Positions 42,679-52,029 of a stretch of 64,000 bases of DNA are shown piece after piece; position 1 is the first letter of the stretch, and every line of letters starts with the position of its first letter. The stretch is from CAVQZC01 sp963718315 (GTDB lineage: Bacteria > Actinomycetota > Thermoleophilia > Gaiellales > JAICJC01). The DNA is taken from assembly GCA_963718315.1 (NCBI GenBank), contig CAVQZC010000010.1, positions 62,001 through 126,000 of the forward strand, written 5' to 3'. The notes beneath the pieces are model-generated. The model worked only from the letters and a program-made list of their open reading frames with translations. It did not search any database and was not told where the DNA came from. The translations under genes were made by a program, and so were the position numbers.

Positions 42679-43356
42679 GTGAGCGGGCAGCAACGTGCAT
42701 TCTTCAGGATCGACGTCGCGATCCCGGTGACGGTCCATCGCCTGGATCAGGGCGGTCAGCGCTGGGAAAGCTTCGACGCCGAGACGGTCGACCTCTCGGC
42801 CGGCGGCGCCATGCTGATCGGCTCCGAGCCGGTGCCCGTGACAGACCGGATCGAGATCGAGCTGAGCTCCGACGATCCCAAGATCGACCTCGTCTGCTCG
42901 GCCAGGGTCGTCCGCAGCCAGCGCACCGGCCAGGGTTCCTGGATCACCGCCTGCAGCTTCGAGCGCGTCGGCACCGCGACGGAGCGAGAGCTCGTGCAGT
43001 TCTGCTTCGCCGAGGAGCGGGCCATCGCGCAGCGGGTCAGCAACATCCGGGTCTCGCTCGAGATCCCGGTCATGATCGAGGATTCCGGCGGCAAGATCCA
43101 CAAGGGCAACACGGTGGACATGTGCGCCGACGGTTCGCGCGTCGCCACCTCCGCCACGCTGAAGCGCGACGAGCAGGTCACGCTGATCTTCTCCGAGCTG
43201 TGGTTCAGCCGCCAGCTCTGCCTGCCTGCCCGCACCGGTAGCTACGACGGCCGCGGGATCGACTTCGGCTTCGGCGAGCTCAGCCGCGCCGACCGCGCCG
43301 CCATCAACCGCGCGGTGATGGCCGAAGAGCGCCGCCGCCGGCGCCCCGCCGCGTAG
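42679..43356 (+). CDS. Tandem PilZ-domain protein
   Basis: A 225-residue product starting at the GTG at 42679 (site GGGAGG). Domain 1 (about 5-105) has both c-di-GMP motifs: R-A-F-F-R (RxxxR) and D-L-S-A-G-G. Domain 2 (about 118-210) has R-V-S-N-I-R-V-S and D-M-C-A-D-G-S, a degenerate version. So one site should bind c-di-GMP and the second may be structural. The C-terminus is very Arg-rich. Likely a c-di-GMP effector; the Flp pilin and HD-GYP genes lie within 7 kb. Confidence 0.82.
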   Translation: MSGQQRAFFRIDVAIPVTVHRLDQGGQRWESFDAETVDLSAGGAMLIGSEPVPVTDRIEIELSSDDPKIDLVCSARVVRSQRTGQGSWITACSFERVGTATERELVQFCFAEERAIAQRVSNIRVSLEIPVMIEDSGGKIHKGNTVDMCADGSRVATSATLKRDEQVTLIFSELWFSRQLCLPARTGSYDGRGIDFGFGELSRADRAAINRAVMAEERRRRRPAA

Positions 43357-43441
43357 CCTGACCCGCGCGCGAACCCCGAGCCAGGCGAGCCGGTGTACGT
43401 ATCGACCGGCCTCCCCCTGTCACGATCCTGGACGGAGCGGT

Positions 43442-43520
43442 GTCTTCAGAACAAGGCGGTCACCGAACCGACGCGTTTCGGACGGCCACTGCCGCTACCG
43501 TATGGCCTCAGTCTGAAGAC
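43442..43520. promoter_or_regulatory. 9-bp inverted repeat around the MMPL promoter region
   Basis: GTCTTCAGA (43442-43450) and TCTGAAGAC (43512-43520) are perfect inverted copies 61 bp apart. A TACCGT -10 candidate (43496-43501) lies between them. Could be a paired operator. Confidence 0.4.
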
Positions 43521-43537
43521 GAGGGGGGTCCGAACCC

Positions 43538-45811
43538 ATGTCAGAACACACCGCCTCACGTGAGGAAGAAGAACGCATCGCGCACTCCGGCGGCTTTGCG
43601 CGCTGGACGCGATTCTGTGCGAACCACCCATGGCGCGTGGTGTCGACCTGGATCGGCATCTTCGTCGTCCTGATCGGGCTGAATGCCGCGTTCCACGGCA
43701 CGCTCGTCAACACGTTCACGATCCCAGGCTCGGACGTCCAGAAGGCGACCGACCTGATCAACGCCAAGTTCGGCGGCCAGAAGGGCGCCGCGCTCCGCGT
43801 CGTGCTGGCGGCGCCTCCCGGCGAGCGGCTCGACACGCCGCAGCGGGTACGGGCAATGCAGCAGATGCTCGCCGAGGCGACCACCGCCCAGAAGCAGATC
43901 GACACCAGCCAGAAGGACGTCAACGCGGTCGCGAACCCGCTGGCGCCCTCCTCGCACCAGCTGTCCAAGGACGGCCGGATCGCGTTCTACGACATCCAGT
44001 TCGACAAGACCGGGTTCGATCTGCCGCGCTCAGCGGTCGTCCAGGTCGAGGACAAGCTCCGCGCCATCGGCGACCCGGCTGGGATCGACGTCCAGTTCAC
44101 CGGTGAGGCCGAGAACCCGCCGCCCACGCAGGGCAAGAGCGACCTGATCGGCCTGATCGCCGCCTTCATCATCCTGCTGATCCTGTTCCGGGCGCTGGTG
44201 CCGACGTTCATCCCGCTGATCTTCGCGGTCGTGGCGGTGATCGGGGCTTTCCTGCTGCTGTATCTGGCCGCCCGGTTCACGAACTTCAACACGATCACCG
44301 AGATCCTGGTGCCGATGATCGGCCTCGGAGTCGGGATCGACTACACGCTGTTCATCGTCACCCGATTCAAACAGTTCCTGCACGACGGGTTGTCGCCGCA
44401 GGATGCGGCGGCGGCCGCGGGAGCGACGGCGGGCCGGGCCGTGATCTTCGCCGGCACGACGGTGGCGATCTCGATCACCGGGCTGGCGCTGATCGGCCTC
44501 GACTTCATCACGAAGCTCGGCATCGGCAGCGCGCTCGGCGTGTTGACCGCGGTGCTGCTGGCCAACTCGATGCTGCCCGCCGTGCTGGCGCTGCTCGGCC
44601 ACAGGATCGACAGCGGGCGGCTGGGTATGCCGAGGCAAGACGACTCGCTCGAGGGCCGGAACCGCACACCGGTTGCCGCCTGGGGCCGGTTCGTCACCCG
44701 CAACGCCAAGATCGTGCTTCCGATCTGCGTGGTGCTGCTGGTGCTGGCAGCCCTTCCGGTCCTCAGCGTCAGGCTCGGCCTGGCCGACGCCGGCACGGCA
44801 CCGAAGAACCAGACCACGCGCCAGGCGTACGACCTCCTGTCCGAGGGGTTTGGCCCCGGGTTCACCGAGCCGATCCCCGTCGTGATCGCACTCAACGGCG
44901 ACCACCAGGCGGCGGCGAGGCTTCAACAGGCATTCAAGAGCGTGCCCGGGATCAGCGAGGTCGTAGCGCCGATCTACAACGCCAAGACGCCCGACCAGGC
45001 GTCGGTCGCGATCGTCAACACGTACTCGAAGTACGCACCGCAGGATTCACGGACTGACGGCATCGTGTCCGACCTCCGGAAGAACGTGATCCCGTCGACG
45101 CTGAAGGGGTCGCCGGCCCACGCGTACGTCTCGGGCTCGAACGCTGCATTCACGGACATCGGCCACCAGATCTTCTCGCGGTCGCCGTGGTTCCTGCTGT
45201 GGATCATCGGCATCACCTTCCTGGTGCTGGCGATGGCGTTCCGTTCGGCGTTGATCGCGATCAAGGCCGCGCTGACCACGCTGGCGTCGGCCATGGTCGG
45301 GTTCGGAGCGTTGACGCTGATGGTGCAGCTCGGGCACGGCATCGGGCTGCTCGGGCTGGATCGCACCGGGCCGATCGAGAGCTTCGTGCCACCGATCGCG
45401 TTCGCGATCCTGTTCGGGCTCTCGATGGACTACGAGGTGTTCCTGATGAGCCGGATCCGCGAGGAGCACGTCCACGGCAGCGACACCGTGCAGGCGACCC
45501 GGGACGGCGTGGCCGGAGTCGGCCGCGTGATCATCGCCGCCGCGTTCATCATGGCGTCGGTGTTCTTCTCCTTCGTGTTCAACCCAGACCGGGTGTCGAA
45601 GGAGTTCGGCCTGCTGCTGGGGATCGCCATCCTGACCGACGCCCTGGTCATCCGGCTGACGCTGGTGCCGGCGCTGCTGGCCTTGCTGAAGGAGCGCACC
45701 TGGTGGATCCCGCGCTGGCTCGACCGCGCGCTGCCCAACGTCACCATCGAGCCGCCGGTCATCTCCCACCCGGACGTGCCGCCGCTGCCCGAGCCGGCCG
45801 CGACGCACTAG
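43538..45811 (+). CDS. MMPL-family (RND-type) membrane transporter
   Basis: A 757-residue product with the MMPL layout: helix 1 at about 32-52, an outer domain, then two blocks of helices. The proton-relay motifs are present: G-L-G-V-G-I-D-Y-T-L-F in the first half and F-G-L-S-M-D-Y-E-V-F-L in the second. The outer loops have the usual P-G-S-D and P-x-Q-x-V-T patterns. Such proteins export lipids or small hydrophobic compounds by proton antiport; the substrate is unknown. A GAGGGGGG site lies 10 nt before the ATG. It is convergent with an MFS transporter gene. Confidence 0.92.
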   Translation: MSEHTASREEEERIAHSGGFARWTRFCANHPWRVVSTWIGIFVVLIGLNAAFHGTLVNTFTIPGSDVQKATDLINAKFGGQKGAALRVVLAAPPGERLDTPQRVRAMQQMLAEATTAQKQIDTSQKDVNAVANPLAPSSHQLSKDGRIAFYDIQFDKTGFDLPRSAVVQVEDKLRAIGDPAGIDVQFTGEAENPPPTQGKSDLIGLIAAFIILLILFRALVPTFIPLIFAVVAVIGAFLLLYLAARFTNFNTITEILVPMIGLGVGIDYTLFIVTRFKQFLHDGLSPQDAAAAAGATAGRAVIFAGTTVAISITGLALIGLDFITKLGIGSALGVLTAVLLANSMLPAVLALLGHRIDSGRLGMPRQDDSLEGRNRTPVAAWGRFVTRNAKIVLPICVVLLVLAALPVLSVRLGLADAGTAPKNQTTRQAYDLLSEGFGPGFTEPIPVVIALNGDHQAAARLQQAFKSVPGISEVVAPIYNAKTPDQASVAIVNTYSKYAPQDSRTDGIVSDLRKNVIPSTLKGSPAHAYVSGSNAAFTDIGHQIFSRSPWFLLWIIGITFLVLAMAFRSALIAIKAALTTLASAMVGFGALTLMVQLGHGIGLLGLDRTGPIESFVPPIAFAILFGLSMDYEVFLMSRIREEHVHGSDTVQATRDGVAGVGRVIIAAAFIMASVFFSFVFNPDRVSKEFGLLLGIAILTDALVIRLTLVPALLALLKERTWWIPRWLDRALPNVTIEPPVISHPDVPPLPEPAATH

Positions 45812-45839
45812 CTCGGAACGAACGCGCCGTCGCCGTCGC

Positions 45840-47030
45840 TCAGGCGGCGGTGACGGCGCGAATCCGCATCAGCGCGGCGGTCGTCACCACGACGACTGCG
45901 CAGCTGAACGTGACGGCGGCGGCTGTCAGCGTCACGCTCTGCGTGAGCAGGCCGACGCCGATCACCGGCAGGCAGAGGCCGACGTAACAGACCACGAAGT
46001 AGAGCGAGGCGACCTCACCCCGCCGCTCCGGTGAGGTGCGGCTGGTGACCGCGGGCAGGCCGGCACCGACCACCAGGCCCTGGCCCAGCCCCGTGATCAG
46101 CGCGCTGGCAATCAGCAGAGCGAGTGACGGCACCAGGACGGCGGCCGCCAGGACGACGACTCCCACGATCAGCGTGCCGCACCCGATTGGCAGGGTCGCG
46201 ATCCCCGGCGTCACGCGCAGCATCACCTGGGCGACCGCCGAGGCCGCAAAGAGCAGGGCAACGACTCCGCCTGCAAGCAGCGGGCTGGTGTCGTGGAGCA
46301 CCTCGCCGAGCATGCCCGGCCCGACCGACCCGAACAGCCCGGATACGGCGAACGCCGTGAATCCGGCCGTGGCGGCCGGCAGGAAGGCAGCCCGTGCCTC
46401 GGGTGGGAGACGCAGCCGGCGGTAGGTGAGGACGCGGGCGCCACCGGCCCCGCGCACGGTCTCGGGAGCCGCCCACACGAACGCGAGGGCGGGGACGACC
46501 AGGACGAGGTCGACGACGTAGGGCACGCGCAGCGGATCGCCCCACCCCGCCTCGGCGATGGCTCCCGAGAGCAGCGGTCCCAGACCGAGACCGCCGATGT
46601 TCACTCCGACGGCGATCAACGCGGCCAGCGCCAGGTCGCCCGCCGGGGCGAGGTCGACCATGGCCGCCGTTGCCGTGCCGACAAACACGCCGGCGGAGAC
46701 ACCCGAGAGCACGCGTCCCAGGAGGATCAGGCCGACGTCGTTCGCCGCGACGAAGCACACCGCGCTGGCGGCCGAGAATGCCAGGCCCGGCAACAGCAGG
46801 GTGCGCCGGCCGACGTGGTCGGAGGCGGTTCCGACGGCGGCCAGCGTCACCACCACCGCGGCCGCGTAGACCGCGAACACGACCGTCACCATCAGGGACG
46901 AGAGGCCGATCGACTGCTGGTAGAGCGGGTACAGGGGCGTCGGCAGGGTGGTGCCGAGCATCGTTACCAGGAAAGCGAAGCCGAGGCCGTAGAACGCCCA
47001 TCCGGACCGCCTCTCACCCTCCCGCGCCAC
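45840..47030 (-). CDS. MFS transporter
   Basis: A 396-residue product with 12 hydrophobic helices and the MFS signature between helices 2 and 3 (G-T-A-S-D-H-V-G-R-R). Helix 1 contains L-G-T-T-L-P-T-P-L-Y-P-L-Y, typical of drug-type MFS members, and helix 11 contains L-C-L-P-V-I-G-V-G. Substrate unknown. The GTG at 47030 is 6 nt after a TAGCGT -10 box. Confidence 0.87.
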   Translation of the reverse strand: MAREGERRSGWAFYGLGFAFLVTMLGTTLPTPLYPLYQQSIGLSSLMVTVVFAVYAAAVVVTLAAVGTASDHVGRRTLLLPGLAFSAASAVCFVAANDVGLILLGRVLSGVSAGVFVGTATAAMVDLAPAGDLALAALIAVGVNIGGLGLGPLLSGAIAEAGWGDPLRVPYVVDLVLVVPALAFVWAAPETVRGAGGARVLTYRRLRLPPEARAAFLPAATAGFTAFAVSGLFGSVGPGMLGEVLHDTSPLLAGGVVALLFAASAVAQVMLRVTPGIATLPIGCGTLIVGVVVLAAAVLVPSLALLIASALITGLGQGLVVGAGLPAVTSRTSPERRGEVASLYFVVCYVGLCLPVIGVGLLTQSVTLTAAAVTFSCAVVVVTTAALMRIRAVTAA

Positions 47031-47036
47031 GCGGGA

Positions 47037-47042
47037 ACGCTA
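47037..47042 (-). promoter_or_regulatory. -10 box TAGCGT for the MFS gene
   Basis: Minus strand, 6-nt gap to the GTG at 47030. Confidence 0.5.
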
Positions 47043-47071
47043 GTGGATAGGGCCGCTGGCATACTGTGCCG

Positions 47072-47401
47072 GTGAACTGGCCGGCCCGGATCGTGATCGG
47101 AACCGTCCTCGCCCTCGCCGCCTGCGCGCTGCTCTCGTTTGGGCCCGCGACGAAGCCTGTCGCGGCGGCGCCGGGCGGGCTGACCGGGCCGGCGGCAACG
47201 GCCTATCTCCGCGCCCAGGCGATCTGCAAGGTGCTCGCCAAGGAGATGTTCGACGGCGCGCCGCACAACCTGCTGCACCCCGACGACGGCCGCGCACCAC
47301 AGTTCACCGGGCCCTACCAGTTCGCCCAGCGCACCGGCTGCCTCTCGGCCTTCCGCTCGCTCAGCCCCTACCCGAACATCGACGGCCCACCGTTCGCGTA
47401 G
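47072..47401 (+). CDS. Small secreted protein, unknown
   Basis: About 109 residues starting at GTG 47072 (or the in-frame GTG at 47066), with a hydrophobic signal or anchor (IVIGTVLALAACALLSFG). The mature part is Pro- and Ala-rich with two Cys (A-Q-A-I-C-K-V-L and R-T-G-C-L-S). TACTGT at 47062-47067 may be its -10 box. No family recognised. Confidence 0.6.
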   Translation: MNWPARIVIGTVLALAACALLSFGPATKPVAAAPGGLTGPAATAYLRAQAICKVLAKEMFDGAPHNLLHPDDGRAPQFTGPYQFAQRTGCLSAFRSLSPYPNIDGPPFA

Positions 47402-47425
47402 CGCTACCGGGTGGGCCGCCGCCCT

Positions 47426-47542
47426 CTAAAACGTGCTGCTGACGAGGTCACCGTCGAACTGGCACGAGCGTCCCGCCCCCTCCAGGAACCAGGTAACCGT
47501 TCCCGTGACCACACCGTCAGCGCCGCCATCCCAGAGGATCAT
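47426..47542 (-). CDS. Putative 38-residue protein downstream of the ABC operon
   Basis: An ATG at 47542 with the strong site GGGGAGGAG 6 nt upstream opens a 38-codon frame (begins MILWDGGADGVV, ends DLVSSTF). It lies 92 bp after the ABC permease on the same strand. Single Cys, no membrane segment. The ribosome site is the only evidence that it is real. Confidence 0.4.
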   Translation of the reverse strand: MILWDGGADGVVTGTVTWFLEGAGRSCQFDGDLVSSTF

Positions 47543-47634
47543 GTCTGCTCCTCCCCTGTCGCTCCGCTCGGTGACTCGTGTCGGATGACACGTCGCTGTC
47601 AAGCTTCTCACGGAGACGGCCGCGGGACGCGGGT

Positions 47635-48450
47635 TTAGCCGCCGCTGACGTCGCGGCGCAGGAAGATCAGGTAGGCACCCAGCAGGCAGGGCACCCCGTA
47701 GAGCGCGCAGACCCAGACGGCGCGGACGATCGGCGTCCAGTCGGTGGGCGTTTGGAAGAACCCTTGCCAGGCCGAGAACTGCGTTGTCAGCAGGTACGGC
47801 TGGAGCGCCCCCAGGCCGGGCAGGATGCCGATCAGCTGCATCAGCAGCGCGGTCATCAGCGTCCCCACCACCGCCGCGGCGCTGTTGCGGGTGAGCGCCG
47901 ACAGCAGCAGGCCGATCGCCACCACCGAGGCGATCGGGATCAGGTAGACGGCGAAGCTGGCCGCCACCAGGCCCAGCGCGTGCGGGGCCGAGACCCTGTC
48001 TCCGGACAGGCTGACGAGGGAGTTGAAGCCCGACTTCAGGCTGCCCGCGACCACAGCCACGCTGCCCATCAGGAACAGTGCTGCCGCGGCGTAGGTGAGG
48101 GCGGCGAGTGCCTTGCCGGCAAAGATGTGGCCGCGGTCGAGCGACCGGGTGAAGATCGTCTTCAGGGTGCCGTTGTGATCCTCGGCAGCGATGATGTCGC
48201 CCGCCACCAGGGCGGTCACCAGCGGAAACAGCCAGATCGACGCGAATAGCAGGAGCACCAGTGGGATGGCGAGGCCCGATTCGCGGACGTACTTGCCGAA
48301 GGCCACGTCGTTCGGTGAGCCGCCCTGCAGCGTCAGCGCCGTGACGAAGATCAGCGGCACCGCCAGCGCCGCGCCCAGGCCCAGGAACGTCCGCTTCTGG
48401 TGTGCCAGCTTCCGCAGCTCCCACGCGTAGACCGTCAGCACTCCAGGCAT
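47635..48450 (-). CDS. ABC-2-type exporter permease
   Basis: A 271-residue product with six membrane helices in the ABC-2 arrangement (first at about 20-42, a large cluster from 65). It begins MPGVLTVYAWELRKLAHQKR, the typical amphipathic start of bacterial ABC-2 permeases, and has E-D-H-N-G-T-L-K-T-I-F-T in the coupling region. Its ATG overlaps the ATPase stop by one base (TGATG). Last gene of the five-gene operon running from 52688. Confidence 0.88.
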   Translation of the reverse strand: MPGVLTVYAWELRKLAHQKRTFLGLGAALAVPLIFVTALTLQGGSPNDVAFGKYVRESGLAIPLVLLLFASIWLFPLVTALVAGDIIAAEDHNGTLKTIFTRSLDRGHIFAGKALAALTYAAAALFLMGSVAVVAGSLKSGFNSLVSLSGDRVSAPHALGLVAASFAVYLIPIASVVAIGLLLSALTRNSAAAVVGTLMTALLMQLIGILPGLGALQPYLLTTQFSAWQGFFQTPTDWTPIVRAVWVCALYGVPCLLGAYLIFLRRDVSGG

Positions 48451-49436
48451 CAGGTGACCGCCTCCAGGCCGGGCAGCGGAGCCAGTGGCTGGTGGCCGCC
48501 CGGCTCGGTGAGCTGGAAGAACAGATCCTCGAGCGTTGCCTGCTGCGGCACCAGCGCCCGGACGCCGATGCCCTCGCGGATCAGCTCCGCGACGAACCGC
48601 TCCACGGTCTCCTCGGACGCACCGAACCGCAGCTCGTCGCCATCACGGGCAACATCGTCCAGGCCCAGCCGGCGGCCGACGCGCTCGGCGGTTTCCGGAT
48701 CGGACGTGCGCACCGTGTACCAGGTGCCCAGTGACTGCTTCAGGGTCGCCACCTGGCCCTCGTACAGGATCCGGCCCCGGTTGATGATGGCAACCCGGTT
48801 GCAGAGCTCCTCGACGTCGGCCATCTGGTGGCTCGAGAGGAGCACGGTGATGCCCTCGCTCGCCAGCCGCCGGATCAGCACCTTCATATCGCGCATGCCG
48901 GCCGGGTCGAGGCCGGTGTTCGGCTCGTCCAGGATCAGCAGCCGGGGCCGCCGGATCAGCGACGCGGCGATGCCCAGCCGCTGCTTCATCCCGTGCGAAT
49001 AGGTGCCCACGCGATCGCGCTGACGGTCGGCCAGGTCGACAGCCTCGAGCATCTCGTCGATCAGCGAGGCGGCGTCACCGCCGTCGAACGCCGCCAGCAG
49101 CTCCAGGTTCTTGCGGCCGGTCAGATACGGATAGAAGCGCGGCGCCTCGACGAACCCCGCGACCCCCTCCAGCGCGCGCCGGCCCATCACCATCGGATCG
49201 CGCCCGAACAGCTTTGCCACGCCGGCGGTGGGCGTGATCAGCCCCAGCAGCATCCGCAGCGACGTCGTCTTCCCCGCCCCGTTGGGCCCGAGGTAGCCGT
49301 AGATGTCTCCGGTGGAGACGGTCAGGTCGACACCGTCCACCGCGACGACATGGCCGTACCTCTTGACCAGTCCGCGGGCTTCGACCGGGGCCGAGACGGC
49401 GGACATGGTCGTTCGACCGGACGTGCCCAAACTCAC
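48450..49436 (-). CDS. ABC exporter ATP-binding protein
   Basis: A 328-residue ATPase: Walker A G-P-N-G-A-G-K-T-T at about residue 52, the Y-S-H-G-M-K-Q-R-L signature, Walker B L-L-I-L-D-E-P-N-T-G-L-D, and the H-loop S-S-H. The C-terminal about 100 residues follow the ABC-A/ABC-2 exporter pattern. The GTG at 49436 overlaps the LolA-like stop (GTGA). Works with the permease downstream. Confidence 0.92.
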   Translation of the reverse strand: MSLGTSGRTTMSAVSAPVEARGLVKRYGHVVAVDGVDLTVSTGDIYGYLGPNGAGKTTSLRMLLGLITPTAGVAKLFGRDPMVMGRRALEGVAGFVEAPRFYPYLTGRKNLELLAAFDGGDAASLIDEMLEAVDLADRQRDRVGTYSHGMKQRLGIAASLIRRPRLLILDEPNTGLDPAGMRDMKVLIRRLASEGITVLLSSHQMADVEELCNRVAIINRGRILYEGQVATLKQSLGTWYTVRTSDPETAERVGRRLGLDDVARDGDELRFGASEETVERFVAELIREGIGVRALVPQQATLEDLFFQLTEPGGHQPLAPLPGLEAVT

Positions 49437-50608
49437 CCGATTGCCCGTGCCGCTGCCTCAGCGGCCGGTGCCGGGAGGGATCCGATCAACGTGTAGCGGA
49501 CACCGCCCCGATCCCACTGGATGGCGGTGCCAAGTGCGGTGGAGAGCTCGTGGGCGGCCGCCCCGTGCACGGCGACCGTCGGCAGCGACGACAACATGCT
49601 GTGACCGCCGGACTCGCCGTTCAGCGGCTGCTCGAGGACGAGGATGGCGCCCAGGCCGCGTCCGTAGACCACCATCGCGCCCTTGCTCGACGACGACTGG
49701 ACGAGACGCACCGTCTGGCGGGGGACGCCGACCAGCTGCGCCGGGGCCGACAGCGGGAACGACAGCGCGTGGGCGACAGCGTTCACGCCGGACACCTGGG
49801 GCTTACCGTGGCTGTCGGAGTCGCCTGGCATGTGAGTGGGCGCCGTCACGTGGACGACCTTCGCCCCGGGCGCCAGCGACACACGCAGGTCGGATGCGGG
49901 CACCGACCCGAAGCTGATGCTCGTCGCCTTCAGAGAGAGCACGGGGGTCGAGTCACCCTGGCTGTAGACCGCCACCTTGAGCGGCACGCCGTGGGCGGCG
50001 TCCCAGCCGAGCTCCACCGACCCCAGCAGTCCCGCGCTGTGCTTCGGCGAGATACGCACGGTGTAGGCCGGCTGGCCACCGATGTTGGTGGGCACCGGAC
50101 CGGCCAGCGACACGTGCTGCAGGAGCGGTTGCAGCGCCTGCCTGATGTCGGAGATGCTTGGCACCTGCCGCGCGCTCGTGCCGCCGGAGTACGGTCGCCA
50201 GCCGCCCTGGCGCAGCGCCATCATGTAGGCGGTGTTGGACGCCACGTCGTAGACCGTCAGGGCGCGTCCGTCGAAGCCGATCTCTGTGTCGCCGGTCGAT
50301 GCCTGCAGCTCGAGCCGGAGCCGTCCGCCGCCGGCCCACAGCCGTCCAGTCGCTCCCGTCACCAGCGGTGAGGAGGCGGCACCGGGAAGCCCTGTCTGGA
50401 GGAGGTGGTCGGTGAACGCGATCCGCGCGGTGACACCGCTGACCGGCCGGCCCGCGAGGGCGGAGTGGATGGCCGCGGCCAGCGATCGCGGAGGCGGCTT
50501 GGGACCGCTGCGCGTGCTGACGGCATAGGCGGTCGCGCCGGACACGATCCCGATCACCAGGACCGCGATCACGAGCCGAAGAGTGGATGTCCGCCGCAGA
50601 ATGTTCAT
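49433..50608 (-). CDS. LolA/LprG-like extracytoplasmic protein
   Basis: A 391-residue product with an N-terminal membrane anchor (about 10-30) and a single large beta-rich outer domain. It shows the pattern of LolA/RseB-like half-barrel proteins (ATGRLWAGGGRLRLELQA, DGRALTVYDVASNTAY, then GQPAYTVRISPK). Such proteins carry or sense lipids. Between a two-component system and an ABC exporter it would be the envelope sensor or carrier of the operon. ATGA overlap with the kinase gene. Confidence 0.75.
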   Translation of the reverse strand: MNILRRTSTLRLVIAVLVIGIVSGATAYAVSTRSGPKPPPRSLAAAIHSALAGRPVSGVTARIAFTDHLLQTGLPGAASSPLVTGATGRLWAGGGRLRLELQASTGDTEIGFDGRALTVYDVASNTAYMMALRQGGWRPYSGGTSARQVPSISDIRQALQPLLQHVSLAGPVPTNIGGQPAYTVRISPKHSAGLLGSVELGWDAAHGVPLKVAVYSQGDSTPVLSLKATSISFGSVPASDLRVSLAPGAKVVHVTAPTHMPGDSDSHGKPQVSGVNAVAHALSFPLSAPAQLVGVPRQTVRLVQSSSSKGAMVVYGRGLGAILVLEQPLNGESGGHSMLSSLPTVAVHGAAAHELSTALGTAIQWDRGGVRYTLIGSLPAPAAEAAARAIG

Positions 50609-52029
50609 TCGCCGCCCCCTGCCTCTGACAGGTCAGGTTCGGTTGTAGCCGGGCTTTCTGAGAGCGGTTTGAGAGCGGGAAGATGGATCGAGAACCGCGA
50701 TCCATCGATCACGAGGCTGCCGCCGTGGCGCTCGGCCGTCGCCCGCACCAGGGCCAGGCCCAGCCCGGAACCGCCGCCACCCTCCGCGCCGGGTCCTCGC
50801 CAGAACCGCTCGGTTGCGAGATCCGCCTGGCCGTCGGCGATGCCGGGGCCGCTGTCGCTGACCGTCAGCCATGCCTCCCCGCCGGCGCCGCCGCATTCCA
50901 CCTCGACCCGCCCGCCGGGCGGCCCGTGGCGGCGCGCGTTGTCCACCAGGTTGGCGAGGGCGCGCTCCAGGGCGTCGCGATCTCCCCGCACCCAGGTGGC
51001 GCCGTTCGCCTCCACCGCGACGTCCGCGTCGCCGTCATAGGCGTGAGCCAGCTCGTCCAGGCGCACCGGCTCGGTGGGCAGCTCGGCGGCATCCTCGCGG
51101 GCCACGGCCAGCAGCTGGTCGACCAGCCGGCTCAGCCGCTCCGCGTCTTCACGCAGGTCGTGGAGTGCCGCCGGGTCGGCGCCGTTTCGCTCCAGGTAGG
51201 CGGCGTTGCCGCGGAGCGCGGTCAGCGGGTTTCGCAGCTCGTGCGAGGCATCGGCGATGAACCGCCGCTCCGAGTCGCGAGCGCGCTCCAGCGCGGACAG
51301 CATCCGGTTCAGCGTCTCGGCCAGACGCTGTACCTCGTCGGGTGTACTGCCCCGCCCGCTATCGACCGGCAGCCGCAACCGCGGGTCGCCGCGGACCTCG
51401 ATCACCTCTGCGCCGGCGGCCAACCGCCGCAGCGGAGCAAGCGCACCGCCGGCCAGGAAGTAGGCGATCGGGATCACCAGCACGGCGGCGGCCAGAGCCG
51501 ATAGAAGGATCAATGCCCGCGACTCCGCCAGCGTGGAGGTGACGTCCGCGGTGGTCGACGCCACGACGACGGCACCGCCGGATGCCGATCCTCCAAGCGA
51601 CGCCAGAGGCGCGACGTACACCCGGAGCTGCTGGTCGTCACCCACGTCGACCGTGGCGAAGCCGGAGCGGCCCGACGAGATCGCAGCGCCGATCTCGCTG
51701 CCCACGGGGAGGGCGGTTCCCCCCAGCGAGAGGGAACGGGCGACAACCTTGCCGCTCGAGTTGACAACCTCGACCTGCAGGGGGTGTGGGCCCAGCGACT
51801 GCTCCAGAACGCGGGCGGAGGTGATCAGCTTCGGCGTCGAGGCGCTCAGCTGCGCGATGGTCGCCGCCCGGTCGCGCAGGCTGGAGTCAAGCGACTCGTG
51901 GAGGTGGCGGCCGAGGAAGATCTGCACGCCGACCCCGAGCACCACCATGGCGACGATGATCGACACGGCCGCCGCGGCAGCGACCCGGGTTCGCAGCCGG
52001 GGTCTCGCCAGTCGGCGGGAGGCGGCCAT
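50605..52029 (-). CDS. Sensor histidine kinase
   Basis: A 474-residue kinase: two membrane helices (about 18-40 and 165-185) flanking an extracytoplasmic sensor domain, a HAMP linker (about 187-240), HisKA with the phospho-acceptor His in D-A-S-H-E-L-R-N-P-L-T-A-L, and HATPase_c boxes N-L-V-D-N-A-R-R-H-G (N), D-S-G-P-G-I-A (G1) and G-S-G-L-G-L-A-L-V (G2). The start is the ATG at 52029, which overlaps the response regulator stop (ATGA). The more distal in-frame start would extend into the regulator gene. Confidence 0.93.
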   Translation of the reverse strand: MAASRRLARPRLRTRVAAAAAVSIIVAMVVLGVGVQIFLGRHLHESLDSSLRDRAATIAQLSASTPKLITSARVLEQSLGPHPLQVEVVNSSGKVVARSLSLGGTALPVGSEIGAAISSGRSGFATVDVGDDQQLRVYVAPLASLGGSASGGAVVVASTTADVTSTLAESRALILLSALAAAVLVIPIAYFLAGGALAPLRRLAAGAEVIEVRGDPRLRLPVDSGRGSTPDEVQRLAETLNRMLSALERARDSERRFIADASHELRNPLTALRGNAAYLERNGADPAALHDLREDAERLSRLVDQLLAVAREDAAELPTEPVRLDELAHAYDGDADVAVEANGATWVRGDRDALERALANLVDNARRHGPPGGRVEVECGGAGGEAWLTVSDSGPGIADGQADLATERFWRGPGAEGGGGSGLGLALVRATAERHGGSLVIDGSRFSIHLPALKPLSESPATTEPDLSEAGGGE

